A DNA stretch of 64,000 bases from Pseudanabaena sp. BC1403 (GCF_002914585.1 NZ_PDDM01000004.1:202171-266170); one strand, 5' to 3'. Positions 1-9,880 are shown, counted from the stretch's first letter. Numbers and translations are program-made. The notes: a model not told the origin generated them from the sequence alone.

Positions 1-1
1 G

Positions 2-802
2 CATATCGTGGTTAATCGCATCGGCAATAAAAGCGCCAATGACACCGCCAAGCGTCTAGTTGGGGCTTTCACTTCACCCCTCGCAATGGGAATCACCGCT
101 TTTGCTGCCCTAGCCCTGCCATCGGGGATGCAAGTTTCTGAGCCACTTGTCCCTGCACTGAAGTCTAACTGGTTGATGATGCATGTTAGCGTTATGCTGC
201 TTAGTTATGCAGCTTTAATGACAGGTAGCATTTTAGCGATCGCCTTTTTGATTGTTACCCGTGGTCAAGATGTGGTCTTACAGGGTAGTTCCTTCGGCAC
301 AAATCTCCGCAGTGTTGCTGATGGAAATAGCACTAATAATTCTAGCTCTGAGACATTTGCGGCTTTTGCGGTTGAGAGTATGGGCGGTATTTTGAATTCG
401 GGAAATTTACAATCAGCGAATAGTATGACGCTGACCGCAGATGCGATCGCTACCCAAGCTAAGCCTCTATCTTTACGTCGTCTTACTATTGGCGAGACCT
501 TAGATAATCTCAGTTATCGCGCGATCGGCTTAGGTTTTCCGCTGCTGACGATTGGGATCATTGCAGGCGGAGTATGGGCAAACGAAGCATGGGGTTCTTA
601 CTGGAGTTGGGATCCTAAGGAAACATGGTCTTTGATTACATGGTTAGTATTTGCGGCTTATTTGCATACGCGCATTACTAAGGGCTGGCAAGGACGCAAA
701 CCTGCGATTTTGGCTAGCGTTGGGCTATTAGTAGTCTGGACTTGCTATCTCGGCGTAAATCTTCTCGGTAAAGGTCTGCACAGTTACGGTTGGTTTCTTT
801 AA
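2..802 (+). CDS. ccsA: Cytochrome c biogenesis protein CcsA (5'-partial)
   Basis: Heme-handling integral membrane protein of the system II (Ccs) pathway, which delivers heme across the thylakoid/plasma membrane for attachment to apocytochromes c such as cytochrome f and c6. The tryptophan-rich heme-binding (WWD) motif [13 protein letters not shown] begins about 195 residues after the GTG at position 8. It is flanked by several hydrophobic segments, and His residues near TM boundaries ([13 protein letters not shown]) are typical heme ligands. A hydrophilic Ser/Asn-rich loop of about 60 residues precedes the WWD half. The frame is open back to the window edge (no stop before base 2) and the family is usually over 300 residues, so the GTG at 8 is unlikely to be the real start and the 5' end lies outside the window. 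The family call is secure. Confidence 0.93.
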   Translation, partial: HIVVNRIGNKSANDTAKRLVGAFTSPLAMGITAFAALALPSGMQVSEPLVPALKSNWLMMHVSVMLLSYAALMTGSILAIAFLIVTRGQDVVLQGSSFGTNLRSVADGNSTNNSSSETFAAFAVESMGGILNSGNLQSANSMTLTADAIATQAKPLSLRRLTIGETLDNLSYRAIGLGFPLLTIGIIAGGVWANEAWGSYWSWDPKETWSLITWLVFAAYLHTRITKGWQGRKPAILASVGLLVVWTCYLGVNLLGKGLHSYGWFL

Positions 803-810
803 TAAAAAAT

Positions 811-1000
811 ATACCCACTCGTAGGGGCAGGTTTTGGAATAAATCTATGGGTAAACCATTGAATTGTGGCTAAACCTGCCCCTACAAGGATTTTTCACTG
901 GCAATCCCCTTGCAGAGAAAATATACCCATGCGTAGGGGCAGGTTTTTGAATGAATCTATGGTTTAACTATAGGACTGTGACTAAACCTGCCCTTACAAA
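811..1000. repeat. Two tandem copies of a short inverted-repeat element
   Basis: Two direct copies (about 811-890 and 922-1000) of a unit with arms GTAGGGGCAGGTTT and AAACCTGCCCCTAC (the second copy has one change, CCCTTAC). Each encloses about 35 bases containing the shared motif GAATCTATGG or AAATCTATGG. The unit resembles a small non-autonomous mobile repeat duplicated in tandem. It lies between the convergent ends of ccsA and the next gene, so either arm could also help transcription termination. The GTAGGGGCA arm start reappears in the palindrome at 47403-47430. Confidence 0.75.
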
Positions 1001-1022
1001 GATTTTTTACTTTTTTGAGATT

Positions 1023-1661
1023 TTAGCGGTTGCTTAGCTCTTGCTCAAGTTTTGGGAGACTCTCCAACTCAAACACAGTAATTTGTCCAGAATTAGCGCT
1101 ACCCTTGCCATTTTGTAATAACTCCACCCAGTAGCCGTACTTCTTGCCTTGACGTAATTCTCCTTGCAATGCACTGAGAATTGGCGAAGCATTCTTAGCT
1201 TGCGATCGCTGCACCATTGCTGCTGTCGGATAGGCGTAAACCCGTTTAGCCATCGCATAGTCACGCATAATATCTGGCCCATAAATAGAGCGGAGCGACT
1301 CTTCTAGACGAGAGCGTGTCACCCCATTAATAATGTCAAAAAATCTAATCTGCTCACTCCTAATGAGATTTGCATCGCTTTTCTGTATGGCGGCAATCCC
1401 TGGTAACACTACACTGGCTTGGAATTGAAATCGTCTTGATGGCGTGTCACTTTTTCGCACGAGCAGACGCTCGCCATTCTCTGGTCGCAATGCTGGGTTA
1501 GTTCTAATCCAATCAATGACTTGATCGGGTGTTTGACCTGGCAAGGCGATCGCGGATGGCATGACTGATTGCCAAGTTGTTGGTATGGCAATACTGACGA
1601 TCTGCGTCAAAAGCGTTGTGGCGATCGCAATTTTGATGTTTGCGCTTTTAAAGCAATTCAT
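1023..1661 (-). CDS. Secreted hypothetical protein, 212 aa
   Basis: I do not recognise the family. The N terminus has a basic start (residues 1-10), a hydrophobic core (about 11-30) and a small-residue stretch ending near residue 40 (SAIA), consistent with a signal peptide and export. The mature part is soluble with no further membrane segment. The ATG at 1661 is preceded by a good Shine-Dalgarno (GAGGA, 6-8 bases upstream), which supports the start. It converges on ccsA across the repeat pair at 811-1000. It may be a cyanobacterium-specific periplasmic protein; no catalytic motif is visible. Confidence 0.75.
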   Translation of the reverse strand: MNCFKSANIKIAIATTLLTQIVSIAIPTTWQSVMPSAIALPGQTPDQVIDWIRTNPALRPENGERLLVRKSDTPSRRFQFQASVVLPGIAAIQKSDANLIRSEQIRFFDIINGVTRSRLEESLRSIYGPDIMRDYAMAKRVYAYPTAAMVQRSQAKNASPILSALQGELRQGKKYGYWVELLQNGKGSANSGQITVFELESLPKLEQELSNR

Positions 1662-1823
1662 GGGAGTCCTCTACACCAATTAAATCCTATTGGACAAATT
1701 TAGCTGGCAAATAATGGGTGACAGGATATCACGGACGGGCATAATTGCAATGACTTTTTCAGTCTTTTTATGGCATTTTGGGAAGTTAGTATAGTGAATC
1801 GCCTGTCATATCAGACAAAATCA

Positions 1824-1876
1824 AAACCCAGTCACAGAGTTACAGCGCTTTGCGCTGCAACTCTGTGACTGGGTTT
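1824..1876. repeat. Long hairpin with CGC-TTT-GCG apex
   Basis: Two 18-bp perfectly complementary arms (1824-1841, 1859-1876) lie around an inner 6-bp stem CAGCGC-TTT-GCGCTG, with one mismatch between the two stems. It sits upstream of the tRNA-Asp promoter and downstream of no obvious + strand gene. It belongs to the window-wide set of mirror-arm hairpins (see findings). Confidence 0.8.
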
Positions 1877-1941
1877 AATGCCTGAAAAAACTTGATTTTG
1901 GGTTTTTGTTAAAAAAATTTCAAAAAAATATGCGTAGAGTA

Positions 1942-1970
1942 TTGACAAACGTCTTGTAAATCTACATAAT
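1942..1970 (+). promoter_or_regulatory. Sigma-70-type promoter for tRNA-Asp
   Basis: A consensus -35 box TTGACA (1942-1947) and a -10 box CATAAT (1965-1970) are separated by 17 bases, which predicts a start near 1977. The only + strand gene downstream before a terminator is the tRNA at 2059, so the transcript would carry an 80-base 5' leader that must be trimmed. Confidence 0.65.
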
Positions 1971-2058
1971 GAGGAGCGCTTAAATAAAGAAACGCAAAAA
2001 ACGAGCTGCAAACCAGCTAGTCAAAAGCAATCTTTAAAGTTGATTTAAGCAAAAATTT

Positions 2059-2132
2059 GGGTTCGTAGTTCAATTGGTTAGAGCACCGCCCTGTCACGGC
2101 GGAAGTTGCGGGTTCGAGCCCCGTCGAACCCG
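2059..2132 (+). tRNA. tRNA-Asp(GTC)
   Basis: A 74-base cloverleaf. The acceptor arms GGGTTCG/CGAACCC pair fully. The D arm contains AGTTCAATTGGTTAGAG. The anticodon stem CCGCC/GGCGG holds loop CTGTCAC, giving anticodon GTC (Asp). The T arm GCGGG-TTCGAGC-CCCGT is complete and the discriminator is G. CCA is not encoded. Confidence 0.97.
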
Positions 2133-2142
2133 TTCTAATAAC

Positions 2143-2184
2143 AAAAAAAAGAAAGTCGTTGTTTGTCAATGGCTTTCTTTTTTT
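2143..2184 (+). terminator. Terminator of tRNA-Asp
   Basis: A 12-bp A/T-rich stem (AAAAAAAGAAAG at 2144-2155 with CTTTCTTTTTTT at 2173-2184) ends in a T tract 11 bases after the tRNA. The loop is long (17 bases), so the hairpin is weak but well placed. Confidence 0.55.
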
Positions 2185-2254
2185 GCTATTAGTTAGAATA
2201 GATTTTGCTAATAAGTGCCTTAAAAACGTCTATTCTCATTGCGAAAATTAGTTA

Positions 2255-2357
2255 TAAGTAGCTAGGCATAATTAATTACACACCCAAACCCATAGAGTTA
2301 CCCCGCTGCGGGGCGCAACTTTACGGGTTTGGATAATTTATTTTGCACAAGTAATTA
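2255..2357. mobile_element. MITE-like element, TAAGT family, copy 1
   Basis: The outer ends are imperfect inverted repeats (TAAGTAG...AATTAATTA on the left; AAATAAATTA complement...ACTTG on the right). They enclose an inner hairpin with arms CCAAACCCATAGAGTT and AACTTTACGGGTTTGG around CCCCGCTGCGGGG. A second copy lies at 53690-53792 with the same ends and the same inner arms. No coding capacity, about 100 bp, so a non-autonomous element is likely. Confidence 0.7.
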
Positions 2358-2530
2358 GCTTACGAAAATAAACCAAGAAATCAATTTCTTGACTCAAGTC
2401 TCAAGTCTGCTGGGAGATAAACCTGCTTGAAAAAAGAATACTTCTAAGCAAATCGGTTCAGATGGTTTGAGCTTTTAGAACGCACTTGAGTACAGTAGTT
2501 TTGATTGGCGACTATATTACCCTTTCATCA

Positions 2531-2585
2531 AAACCAATTTTGAGATTTTCAGCGCCTGCGGCGCTGAAAATCTCAAAATTGGTTT
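2531..2585. repeat. Perfect 26-bp hairpin with TGC loop
   Basis: The arms 2531-2556 and 2560-2585 are perfect reverse complements with a 3-base loop TGC, and the apex is CAGCGCC-TGC-GGCGCTG. It lies about 130 bases before the first sensor kinase and about 400 bases after the tRNA. No + strand gene ends close by, so a plain terminator role is not obvious. Confidence 0.85.
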
Positions 2586-2600
2586 CATAATTACAATTTC

Positions 2601-2640
2601 TAGTGTGACAGATATAGCGATCGCTATATCTGTCACACTA
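2601..2640. repeat. Loop-less perfect 40-bp palindrome centred on HIP1
   Basis: A perfect 20+20 palindrome whose central eight bases are the cyanobacterial HIP1 site GCGATCGC, flanked by TAGTGTGACAGATATA and its complement. It starts 16 bases after the previous hairpin and ends 73 bases before the kinase start codon. It could be a dyad operator for a dimeric regulator or a repeat of palindromic origin. Confidence 0.8.
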
Positions 2641-2712
2641 AAAGAGCGAGCGCTATCCAATGATTTAAACTTTGTTGACTAAATTAGATATCTTTTGAAT
2701 AAGTAAAATACG

Positions 2713-5700
2713 ATGATTGTTGCGAGTCTCCTAATCCGCGAAAAATTACTGTCAGCTATCGCAGTTCACCCACTGATAGTTACTGCGGATGCACTAGTCA
2801 TGACTGCGATCACTGCTATGGGGGAAACAGGAGCTAGTTGTGGACTGGTGGTGAGCAATGCAGATCCTAAAGAGAATAGCTTAATCGGCATTCTTACTGA
2901 GAGTGATATTGTTCGTTTAGTTGCTCAGAGCATTCCCTTAGACCAACCGATCCATTCGGTAATGCAGTACCGTGTGGTTACTATTCAAGAATCAGCGCTG
3001 AGAGATATTCAATCAGTTTTAAATATATTCCAACAGCATCGAGTTCATCATTTGCCTGTACTAGATGGAGATCGCCTTGTCGGACTATTAACTCAAGATG
3101 TATTAACTGAGCTATTGTCAGAGATCGTTTTAAACGTTGATACTAGTACAAATATTGTCGATCAAACCGCATCTCTGCGTTACCGAGCTTTGATGGATGG
3201 GGCTAGTGATGCGATTTTGGTGGCAAATTCTCAAGGTAACTTGATCGAGGTCAATCAAAGAGCAGAAGCTCTCTTAGGCTATAGCCGAGAAGAACTGACT
3301 AGTCTACATATGTCTCAAATCCATCCACCCGAATCGCTGGAGGCGGCGCGAAACCATTTCCGAAATGTCGCTCAAAAGAATATTGGACCAAATCTTGACA
3401 GCATAGTCCTGCGAAAAGATGGAGATTTGATTCCAGTCGAAATTACTGGTAGTCGTATTGAATTAAATGGTGAGTATTTTGCTCTGGGGATTTTTAGAGA
3501 TATTAGCGATCTCAAACAAACAGAACTACTGCTACAAAATCTATCCACTCGATTAGAACTGGCGCTTCAATCTGCCCAAATTGGAACTTGGGAATGGGAC
3601 GTTGTCACCAATGGACTGATTTGGGATGAGCGCATGTATGAACTCTATGGCGTGAATCCTGATGATTTCTCTGGAGCTTATGAAGCATGGATAAATGCTA
3701 TGCATCCTGAAGATCTCCCAAACGCCTTAGAGGTTTCTCGGCAAGCCTTAGCAGGCGAAAAAGAATATAACACTGAGTTTCGAGTTGTCCTAAAAGATGG
3801 AGGCATTCGCGCCATCAAAGCCCATGCGATCATTCAGTGGAATGAGCAAGGGGAACCTATGCGGATGATAGGAATTAATTACGATATTAGTGATCGCAAA
3901 CAAGCCGAGTTGGATTTGCAACAGGAGGTACTAAGGCGAGCCACTATATTCAATGCATCCTCAGATGGCATTCACATTTTAGACATAGAAGGCAATCTAC
4001 TTGAATTCAATGATAAGTTTGCTCAAATGCTCGGTTATACATCTGCTGAAATTGCTGATTTTAATGTAGCTGACTGGGATGCTCAATGGACTCCTGAAGA
4101 GCTTCATGAAGTTATTAGGCAAAATATACTTAATGATAATATTTTTGAAACGCTACACCGCCGCAAGGACGGGTTGATATTTCCTGTTGAGATCTCTCGA
4201 CGATTAATGGAGTGGCAAGGAGAATTTGCCCTTGTTTGTATTTCGCGTGATATCAGCGATCGCAAACAAGCAGAAATAGCCCTTCAAGAAAGCCAACATT
4301 TTATTCAACAAATTGCTGAAGCATCCCCCAATATTCTTTATCTTTATGACATTCAAGAGCAGCGCAATGTCTATACCAATCGAGAAATATTTACAATCTT
4401 GGGCTATTCGTCCGAAGAAATTCAAGCAATGGGAGAAAATTTTGTCCTAGATTTGATGCATCCTGACGATCAGAAATCTGCTCTTCTTAAATACTATGAA
4501 AAGGTTAAGGTGGCTCAGGATCGTGAAATTGTTGAAACAGAATATAGAATGCGACATGCGAATGGCGAATGGCGATGGCTTTATAGCCGCGATGTCGTAT
4601 TTAGTCGCGATGTTAATGGACAGGTTAAGCAAACTATTGGTACGGCTCAGGATATTACGGAACGCAAACGATTGCAACAATCTCAAAACCGTTTGACTGC
4701 TATTTTAGAGGCTTCGACCGATTATATTAGTATGTCAGATGTCAAGGGTGTTATATTTTGGCAAAATGCCGAGTTGAAACGTTTGTGTGGCATCAATCTT
4801 AACGAAAATGCAATGCAATTTGGACTTGTCGATTGCCATCCCCAATGGGCGATTGATTTGTTAGAGCAGGAGGCAATTCCATTTGCGATCTCCAATGGAA
4901 GCTGGCTTGGCGAAACTGCATTATTAGATGCAGAAGGTAAAGAAATTCTTGTATCTCAATTAGTCCTTGTCCATAGATCATCGCAGGGAGAGATCGAGTT
5001 TTTCTCAAACATCATGCGTGATATGCGAGTTTACAAAGAATATGAACGGCAGCTAGAAAGAACAAACACCGATCTGATTCGTGCCACCAGCCTCAAGGAT
5101 GAATTTCTAGCCAATATGAGCCATGAACTTCGCACTCCTCTCAATGCCATTTTAGGTATGACCGAAGGATTACAGGAGGGTGTTTTTGGAGCTGTGAATG
5201 AAAGGCAACTCAAAGCATTAAAGACCGTTGAGAGCAGCGGCTCTCATTTGTTAGAGTTAATTAACGATATTCTGGATGTTTCCAAAATTGAATCGGGTCA
5301 GATCTCACTAGACTATGCCTCTACTGATGCTATTGCGCTGTGTCAAGCTAGTCTCATCTTTATCAAGCAACAAGCGCTAAAAAAACACATCCAGATCGAG
5401 GCAAAACTGCCACAAAATCTCCCCAATTTATGGGTTGATGAAAGGCGTATCCGTCAAGTCTTGATTAATCTACTCAATAATGCCGTCAAATTCACTTTAG
5501 AAGGAGGACTCATTACCCTAGAAGTTACCCAACTTCCCCCTGAACTAAGCACGACTGAATGTACATCACAAAGCTTTCTGAGAATTGCGGTGACTGATAC
5601 TGGCATAGGTATTGCCCCTGAAAATATCCATAAACTATTTCAGCCATTTATCCAAATCGATAGTGCTTTAAATCGCAAGTATACTGGTACTGGCTTGGGA

Positions 5701-6255
5701 TTATCTCTCGTGAAGCGAATCGTCGAATTACATGGCGGTAGAGTTGGACTAACGAGTGAGATAGGTGTTGGTAGTTGCTTTACGATCGAGCTACCATATA
5801 CTCCTCTCTCGGCTGATCAATCCCGATCGCAAAATCTCATTACTAATTCTGAAGTAAACTTCCCAGTTGCCGACGCAACAGATGATATAAAATCGCCTCT
5901 AATATTATTAGCAGAAGATAATGAAGCGAATATCACGACGCTTTCTAGTTACTTAATTGCTAAGGGGTATCATGTTGTCATAGCAAAAAATGGACTAGAG
6001 GCGATCGCCTTGGCTAAAGATCATCTTCCTCAGTTGATTTTGATGGATGTGCAAATGCCAGAAATGGATGGTCTGGAGGCTATCAAGCAAATTCGCCTTG
6101 ATCCAGACATGGTAAAGATTCCGATTATTGCGTTGACAGCTCTAGCTATGGCAGGCGATCGCGAGAAATGTTTAGAAGTAGGCGCTAATGATTATTTGAC
6201 GAAACCAGTTAAACTTAAGCAGTTGGTTGAAATTATTCAGCAGCTTTTAGTATAA
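2713..6255 (+). CDS. Hybrid sensor histidine kinase: CBS-CBS-PAS(5)-HisKA-HATPase-REC
   Basis: Soluble 1180-residue sensor with no membrane segment. In order: a CBS pair (about 10-140; nucleotide-sensing Bateman module), five PAS domains (starting near 154, 278, 403, 522 and 653, most closing with a DISDRKQ-type linker), HisKA with phospho-acceptor H804 in FLANMSHELRTPLN, HATPase (N box NLLNNAVKFT, G2 box TGTGLGLSL), and a C-terminal receiver with acceptor D1112 (LILMDVQMPEMDG). It autophosphorylates on His and passes phosphate to its own receiver; the next acceptor is not evident. The gene is followed after 13 bases by another kinase. The shared H-box/REC core recurs in the genes at 6269 and 13653, showing duplication. 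The input signal is unknown. No strong Shine-Dalgarno, but the ATG fits the CBS start. Confidence 0.93.
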   Translation: MIVASLLIREKLLSAIAVHPLIVTADALVMTAITAMGETGASCGLVVSNADPKENSLIGILTESDIVRLVAQSIPLDQPIHSVMQYRVVTIQESALRDIQSVLNIFQQHRVHHLPVLDGDRLVGLLTQDVLTELLSEIVLNVDTSTNIVDQTASLRYRALMDGASDAILVANSQGNLIEVNQRAEALLGYSREELTSLHMSQIHPPESLEAARNHFRNVAQKNIGPNLDSIVLRKDGDLIPVEITGSRIELNGEYFALGIFRDISDLKQTELLLQNLSTRLELALQSAQIGTWEWDVVTNGLIWDERMYELYGVNPDDFSGAYEAWINAMHPEDLPNALEVSRQALAGEKEYNTEFRVVLKDGGIRAIKAHAIIQWNEQGEPMRMIGINYDISDRKQAELDLQQEVLRRATIFNASSDGIHILDIEGNLLEFNDKFAQMLGYTSAEIADFNVADWDAQWTPEELHEVIRQNILNDNIFETLHRRKDGLIFPVEISRRLMEWQGEFALVCISRDISDRKQAEIALQESQHFIQQIAEASPNILYLYDIQEQRNVYTNREIFTILGYSSEEIQAMGENFVLDLMHPDDQKSALLKYYEKVKVAQDREIVETEYRMRHANGEWRWLYSRDVVFSRDVNGQVKQTIGTAQDITERKRLQQSQNRLTAILEASTDYISMSDVKGVIFWQNAELKRLCGINLNENAMQFGLVDCHPQWAIDLLEQEAIPFAISNGSWLGETALLDAEGKEILVSQLVLVHRSSQGEIEFFSNIMRDMRVYKEYERQLERTNTDLIRATSLKDEFLANMSHELRTPLNAILGMTEGLQEGVFGAVNERQLKALKTVESSGSHLLELINDILDVSKIESGQISLDYASTDAIALCQASLIFIKQQALKKHIQIEAKLPQNLPNLWVDERRIRQVLINLLNNAVKFTLEGGLITLEVTQLPPELSTTECTSQSFLRIAVTDTGIGIAPENIHKLFQPFIQIDSALNRKYTGTGLGLSLVKRIVELHGGRVGLTSEIGVGSCFTIELPYTPLSADQSRSQNLITNSEVNFPVADATDDIKSPLILLAEDNEANITTLSSYLIAKGYHVVIAKNGLEAIALAKDHLPQLILMDVQMPEMDGLEAIKQIRLDPDMVKIPIIALTALAMAGDREKCLEVGANDYLTKPVKLKQLVEIIQQLLV

Positions 6256-6268
6256 GCTTTTATCCACA

Positions 6269-9200
6269 ATGTTTTTAAGCAACAAAATAGTTTATGGATA
6301 TGCGATCGCTCTATGTATTACCTCATTAGGTACTGCATCTGGTCTGCTGCTGGGAAATTATTATCATCAAGAAGCATTACAAAAAAGCCAAACTATATCG
6401 CAAGAGCATCAATCACTAAATGCTCTTCAATTAGATGTTTTATATAATCGCCCTGCCAAACAATTATCTTCCTATGTAAAAGAAGATCCACAGGATTTTC
6501 GGCGTGAGAGCGCCAAATTTTTGGAATCCATTCAAACGACCTTAACCATTTTGGAAAATCATACTGCTTCAGGGAAGTTATCCAAGATCGAAGGTATTGA
6601 ACCATTGATAAATGAACATAAGGTCTTTTTAAGAGAATTTAAACAAGAATCTCAAGACCTGATCGCGCGATTAGATCGATTAATTGCATCACCAAAAGCT
6701 CTCACAGAAGCAGAATCTCAGCTAGTTAAGTTTTTTAAGAGTAAAAAATTTCTGCGGTTTATTGAGTTTCCTAATCGCCTATCTTCCTTTGCCCAAACTA
6801 TCTACAAATATGAAAAAGAAGCTGGCGATGAACTTAGTCAAGCTAAAGAACTTCGTCTTCAAATAAGTATCACTAGTTTTCTCATATCCGTCGCGATCGC
6901 GGCTTGGTTTATTAGGTTTATTAGCCGCGCGATCGCCATTGAGCAAGCTAACGACAAGCAAAAATTGCAAGATCAATTAATTGAACGTCAGCAAACAGAA
7001 GCTAAATTACTCAAGAGTGAATCTCATCAACGCGCCATCCTTAGTGCACTTCCCGATATGATCATTCGCATAAATCGGGAAGGCTTTTACTCAGAATTTA
7101 TTGCTAGTCCTAGCTTTCCTATGTTGGGGATTGCGGCTGATCTCGTGGGAACCAATTTGTCTGAGACACTCCCTCCTGATGTAGTCCAACAACGGATGGA
7201 ATATATCCAACTGACGTTGCAAACTAATTCTATCCAGATTTATGAACAAACTCTTTTTGTTAATGGAAGGGAGCAAGTCGAGGAGGTGCGAATTGTTCCT
7301 TATAGTGAAGATGAAGTCTTGCTGCTAGTGCGAGATATTAGCGAACAGTATTTTGCCCAGCGCGATCGCCAACAGGCTGAAATAGCACTAGCCGCCAGTG
7401 AAGCCAAAAGCCGCGCAATCCTATCGATGATTCCTGAATTAATGTTTCGGGTGGGGAGAGACTTGGTTTATCGGGAATTTATCTCCCAGCCCAAGGATTT
7501 TGAGATGGCGTTACAAAATGTCAATATCACTGGTAGATCGATGCTGGAAATGTTACCCGCAGATATTGCGGAAAGACATATTAGCTATCTGCAAAGAGCC
7601 TTGCAAACTGGCGAATTGCAATTCTATGAGCAAAAAATTCAAGATGGCGATCGCTTCTATTACGAAGAGGTTAGAGTGATTAAGATTAATGAAGACGAAG
7701 TCCTGTTTATGATTCGGGACATTAGCGATCGCAAACAGGCTGAATTAGCATTAGCTAAAAGCGAAGCCCATAGCAAAGCAATGCTCTCAGCAATTCCCGA
7801 TCTGATGCTTCGAGTTGGAGCTGATGGAGTTTATCGAGAATTCGTCACGCAAAATCGTGGTTTTGCGATCGATACTCCCAAGATTGATCGCGCTGGTCAG
7901 TCGATGCTGGATGTGTTACCTGAAGCTATTGTCGAACGTCAGTTTTACTATTTACAGAAAGCTATAGAAACGGGAGGACTGCAAGTCTATGAGCAACAAG
8001 TTCAAGTAGCGGATCGCTTAATATATGAAGAAGTTAGAGTTGTGAAGAGTGGCGAAGATGAAGTTCTGTTTATGATCCGCGACATTAGCGATCGCAAACA
8101 AACAGAATTAGCTCTGGGAAAAGAACTTCGCCGCAGTGAAATGCTCTTTAACACTTCCTTAGATGGTCTATTGGTTTTAGATATTGAAGGTAAGATCATA
8201 GAAGCTAATCAGAGTTTTGCGGACATGTTAGGCTATAGCCTCGAAGAAGTTATGGCATTGCGTATCTACGACATTGATACCAGATGGACACCAGAAGAAC
8301 TTAATAAGGGAGTTCATGAGTTTGGGCAAGATAAAAGGGTAAAGTTTGAGACCTTACATCGTCGTAAGGATGGTTCGCTATGCACTGTAGAAATTGCTGC
8401 TAGTAGCGTTAGTTGGGCAGATGAGATCGTCCAGTTTGCTATTTGTCGGGATATCAGTGCGCGTAAGCAAGCCGAGCTAGAACTACTCCAACTCAATCAG
8501 TCCTTAGAGAGTAAAGTCAGAGAACGTACAGCAGAACTCCAACAAACTAATGAAGAATTGATCTGTGCTACAAGACTCAAGGATGAATTTCTTGCTAATA
8601 TGAGCCACGAACTTCGCACGCCTCTTAATGCGATTCTGGGTATGACTGAGGGGCTACAAGAGCAGGTTTATGGCGATCTGAACGAGCGACAGCTAAAAGC
8701 ATTGGAAACTGTTGAACGCAGTGGCTCTCACCTGCTGGAGTTGATCAATGATATCCTCGATTTGGCGAAAATTGAAGCGGGACAAATCGAATTAGATTGC
8801 ACCCCCACATCAATTAGTCATCTATGTCAATCTAGCCTGTCATTTATCAGACAACATGCTTTGCAAAAAGGCATTCAGCTTGAAGTAAAAACTCCGCTAA
8901 ATCTTCCTAGTCTGGTTGTTGATGAACGACGTATTCGCCAAGTTTTGATTAATCTGCTGAACAATGCAGTCAAGTTCACACCAAAGGGAGGACGGGTTAA
9001 TCTAGAAGTTGCGCAGTTGCCTCCTGATGTAGATACTAGCGATCGCTCTTCACTCCAATACTTACGCATTTCTGTGATTGATACTGGTATCGGTATCTCA
9101 CCAGAAAATATCAAGAAATTATTTCAGCCCTTTATCCAAATTGATAGTGCTTTAAATCGCCAATATGAAGGAACGGGGCTAGGGCTTGCCCTCGTGAAGC

Positions 9201-9748
9201 GCATTATCGAACTTCATAATGGCAGAGTGGGACTAACTAGTGAGTTAGGTGTAGGAAGCTGTTTTACAGTCGATTTACCCCATGATTTTGCTTCTGATAT
9301 AGTCGTCCGTAAACAACCAGAGACCACTTTATTATTGGATGCTCCAATCACAAACGAGAACGATGATCAATTCCCACTCATTTTGTTAGTAGAAGACAAC
9401 GAAGCTAATATCATTACCATTGTGAGTTATCTAGAAGCTAAGCAATATCGCGTTTTGTTAGCAAAGAATGGTCAAGATGCGATCGCGATTGCCAAAGCTC
9501 ATCAACCTGACATAATTTTGATGGATATTCAAATGCCTGTGATGGATGGCATAGAGGCGATTAGACAAATTCGCCTTGATCCTAACTTGATTAATATTCC
9601 AATTATTGCGATGACAGCATTAGCCATGTCAGGCGATCGCGATCGTTGTCTTGAGGCAGGAGCTAATGACTACTTGAGTAAGCCTCTAAAGCTAAAGCAA
9701 TTAGTAACGATGATTCAAATACATGTGGATCGGCTGAAGCGCGAATAA
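6269..9748 (+). CDS. Membrane hybrid histidine kinase with three tandem PAS repeats
   Basis: 1159 residues. TM1 is near 8-28 and TM2 near 198-220, bounding a roughly 170-residue periplasmic sensor rich in predicted helix. Three consecutive PAS-like units of about 120 residues follow, each opening SE(A/S)xS(R/K)A(I/M)LS and closing EDEV(L)F-MIRDIS. They are clearly internal duplicates of one another. A fourth, different PAS comes next, then a coiled coil, HisKA (H780), HATPase (NLLNNAVKFT; GTGLGLAL) and a receiver (D1086). The start at 6269 lies 13 bases after the upstream kinase stop, so co-transcription is likely. The repeated PAS type appears again once in the kinase at 13653. The ligand is unknown; the periplasmic domain suggests an external cue combined with internal ones. 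Confidence 0.92.
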   Translation: MFLSNKIVYGYAIALCITSLGTASGLLLGNYYHQEALQKSQTISQEHQSLNALQLDVLYNRPAKQLSSYVKEDPQDFRRESAKFLESIQTTLTILENHTASGKLSKIEGIEPLINEHKVFLREFKQESQDLIARLDRLIASPKALTEAESQLVKFFKSKKFLRFIEFPNRLSSFAQTIYKYEKEAGDELSQAKELRLQISITSFLISVAIAAWFIRFISRAIAIEQANDKQKLQDQLIERQQTEAKLLKSESHQRAILSALPDMIIRINREGFYSEFIASPSFPMLGIAADLVGTNLSETLPPDVVQQRMEYIQLTLQTNSIQIYEQTLFVNGREQVEEVRIVPYSEDEVLLLVRDISEQYFAQRDRQQAEIALAASEAKSRAILSMIPELMFRVGRDLVYREFISQPKDFEMALQNVNITGRSMLEMLPADIAERHISYLQRALQTGELQFYEQKIQDGDRFYYEEVRVIKINEDEVLFMIRDISDRKQAELALAKSEAHSKAMLSAIPDLMLRVGADGVYREFVTQNRGFAIDTPKIDRAGQSMLDVLPEAIVERQFYYLQKAIETGGLQVYEQQVQVADRLIYEEVRVVKSGEDEVLFMIRDISDRKQTELALGKELRRSEMLFNTSLDGLLVLDIEGKIIEANQSFADMLGYSLEEVMALRIYDIDTRWTPEELNKGVHEFGQDKRVKFETLHRRKDGSLCTVEIAASSVSWADEIVQFAICRDISARKQAELELLQLNQSLESKVRERTAELQQTNEELICATRLKDEFLANMSHELRTPLNAILGMTEGLQEQVYGDLNERQLKALETVERSGSHLLELINDILDLAKIEAGQIELDCTPTSISHLCQSSLSFIRQHALQKGIQLEVKTPLNLPSLVVDERRIRQVLINLLNNAVKFTPKGGRVNLEVAQLPPDVDTSDRSSLQYLRISVIDTGIGISPENIKKLFQPFIQIDSALNRQYEGTGLGLALVKRIIELHNGRVGLTSELGVGSCFTVDLPHDFASDIVVRKQPETTLLLDAPITNENDDQFPLILLVEDNEANIITIVSYLEAKQYRVLLAKNGQDAIAIAKAHQPDIILMDIQMPVMDGIEAIRQIRLDPNLINIPIIAMTALAMSGDRDRCLEAGANDYLSKPLKLKQLVTMIQIHVDRLKRE

Positions 9749-9880
9749 AGTGAAGACACTAATAGTAATAGTAACAATAAAAAAAATTCTTTGTTTTTTT
9801 CAGTTGAATGATGATGAAGAGGTTAATATAAGAGGTAACTTCTGACTTTTGCGTGTATTTTTTGGGATTACACAATATTT

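Noticed and set aside
811..1000. Short CRISPR array
   Set aside because: Only two copies, each an inverted repeat with related rather than unique interior; no cas genes in the window.
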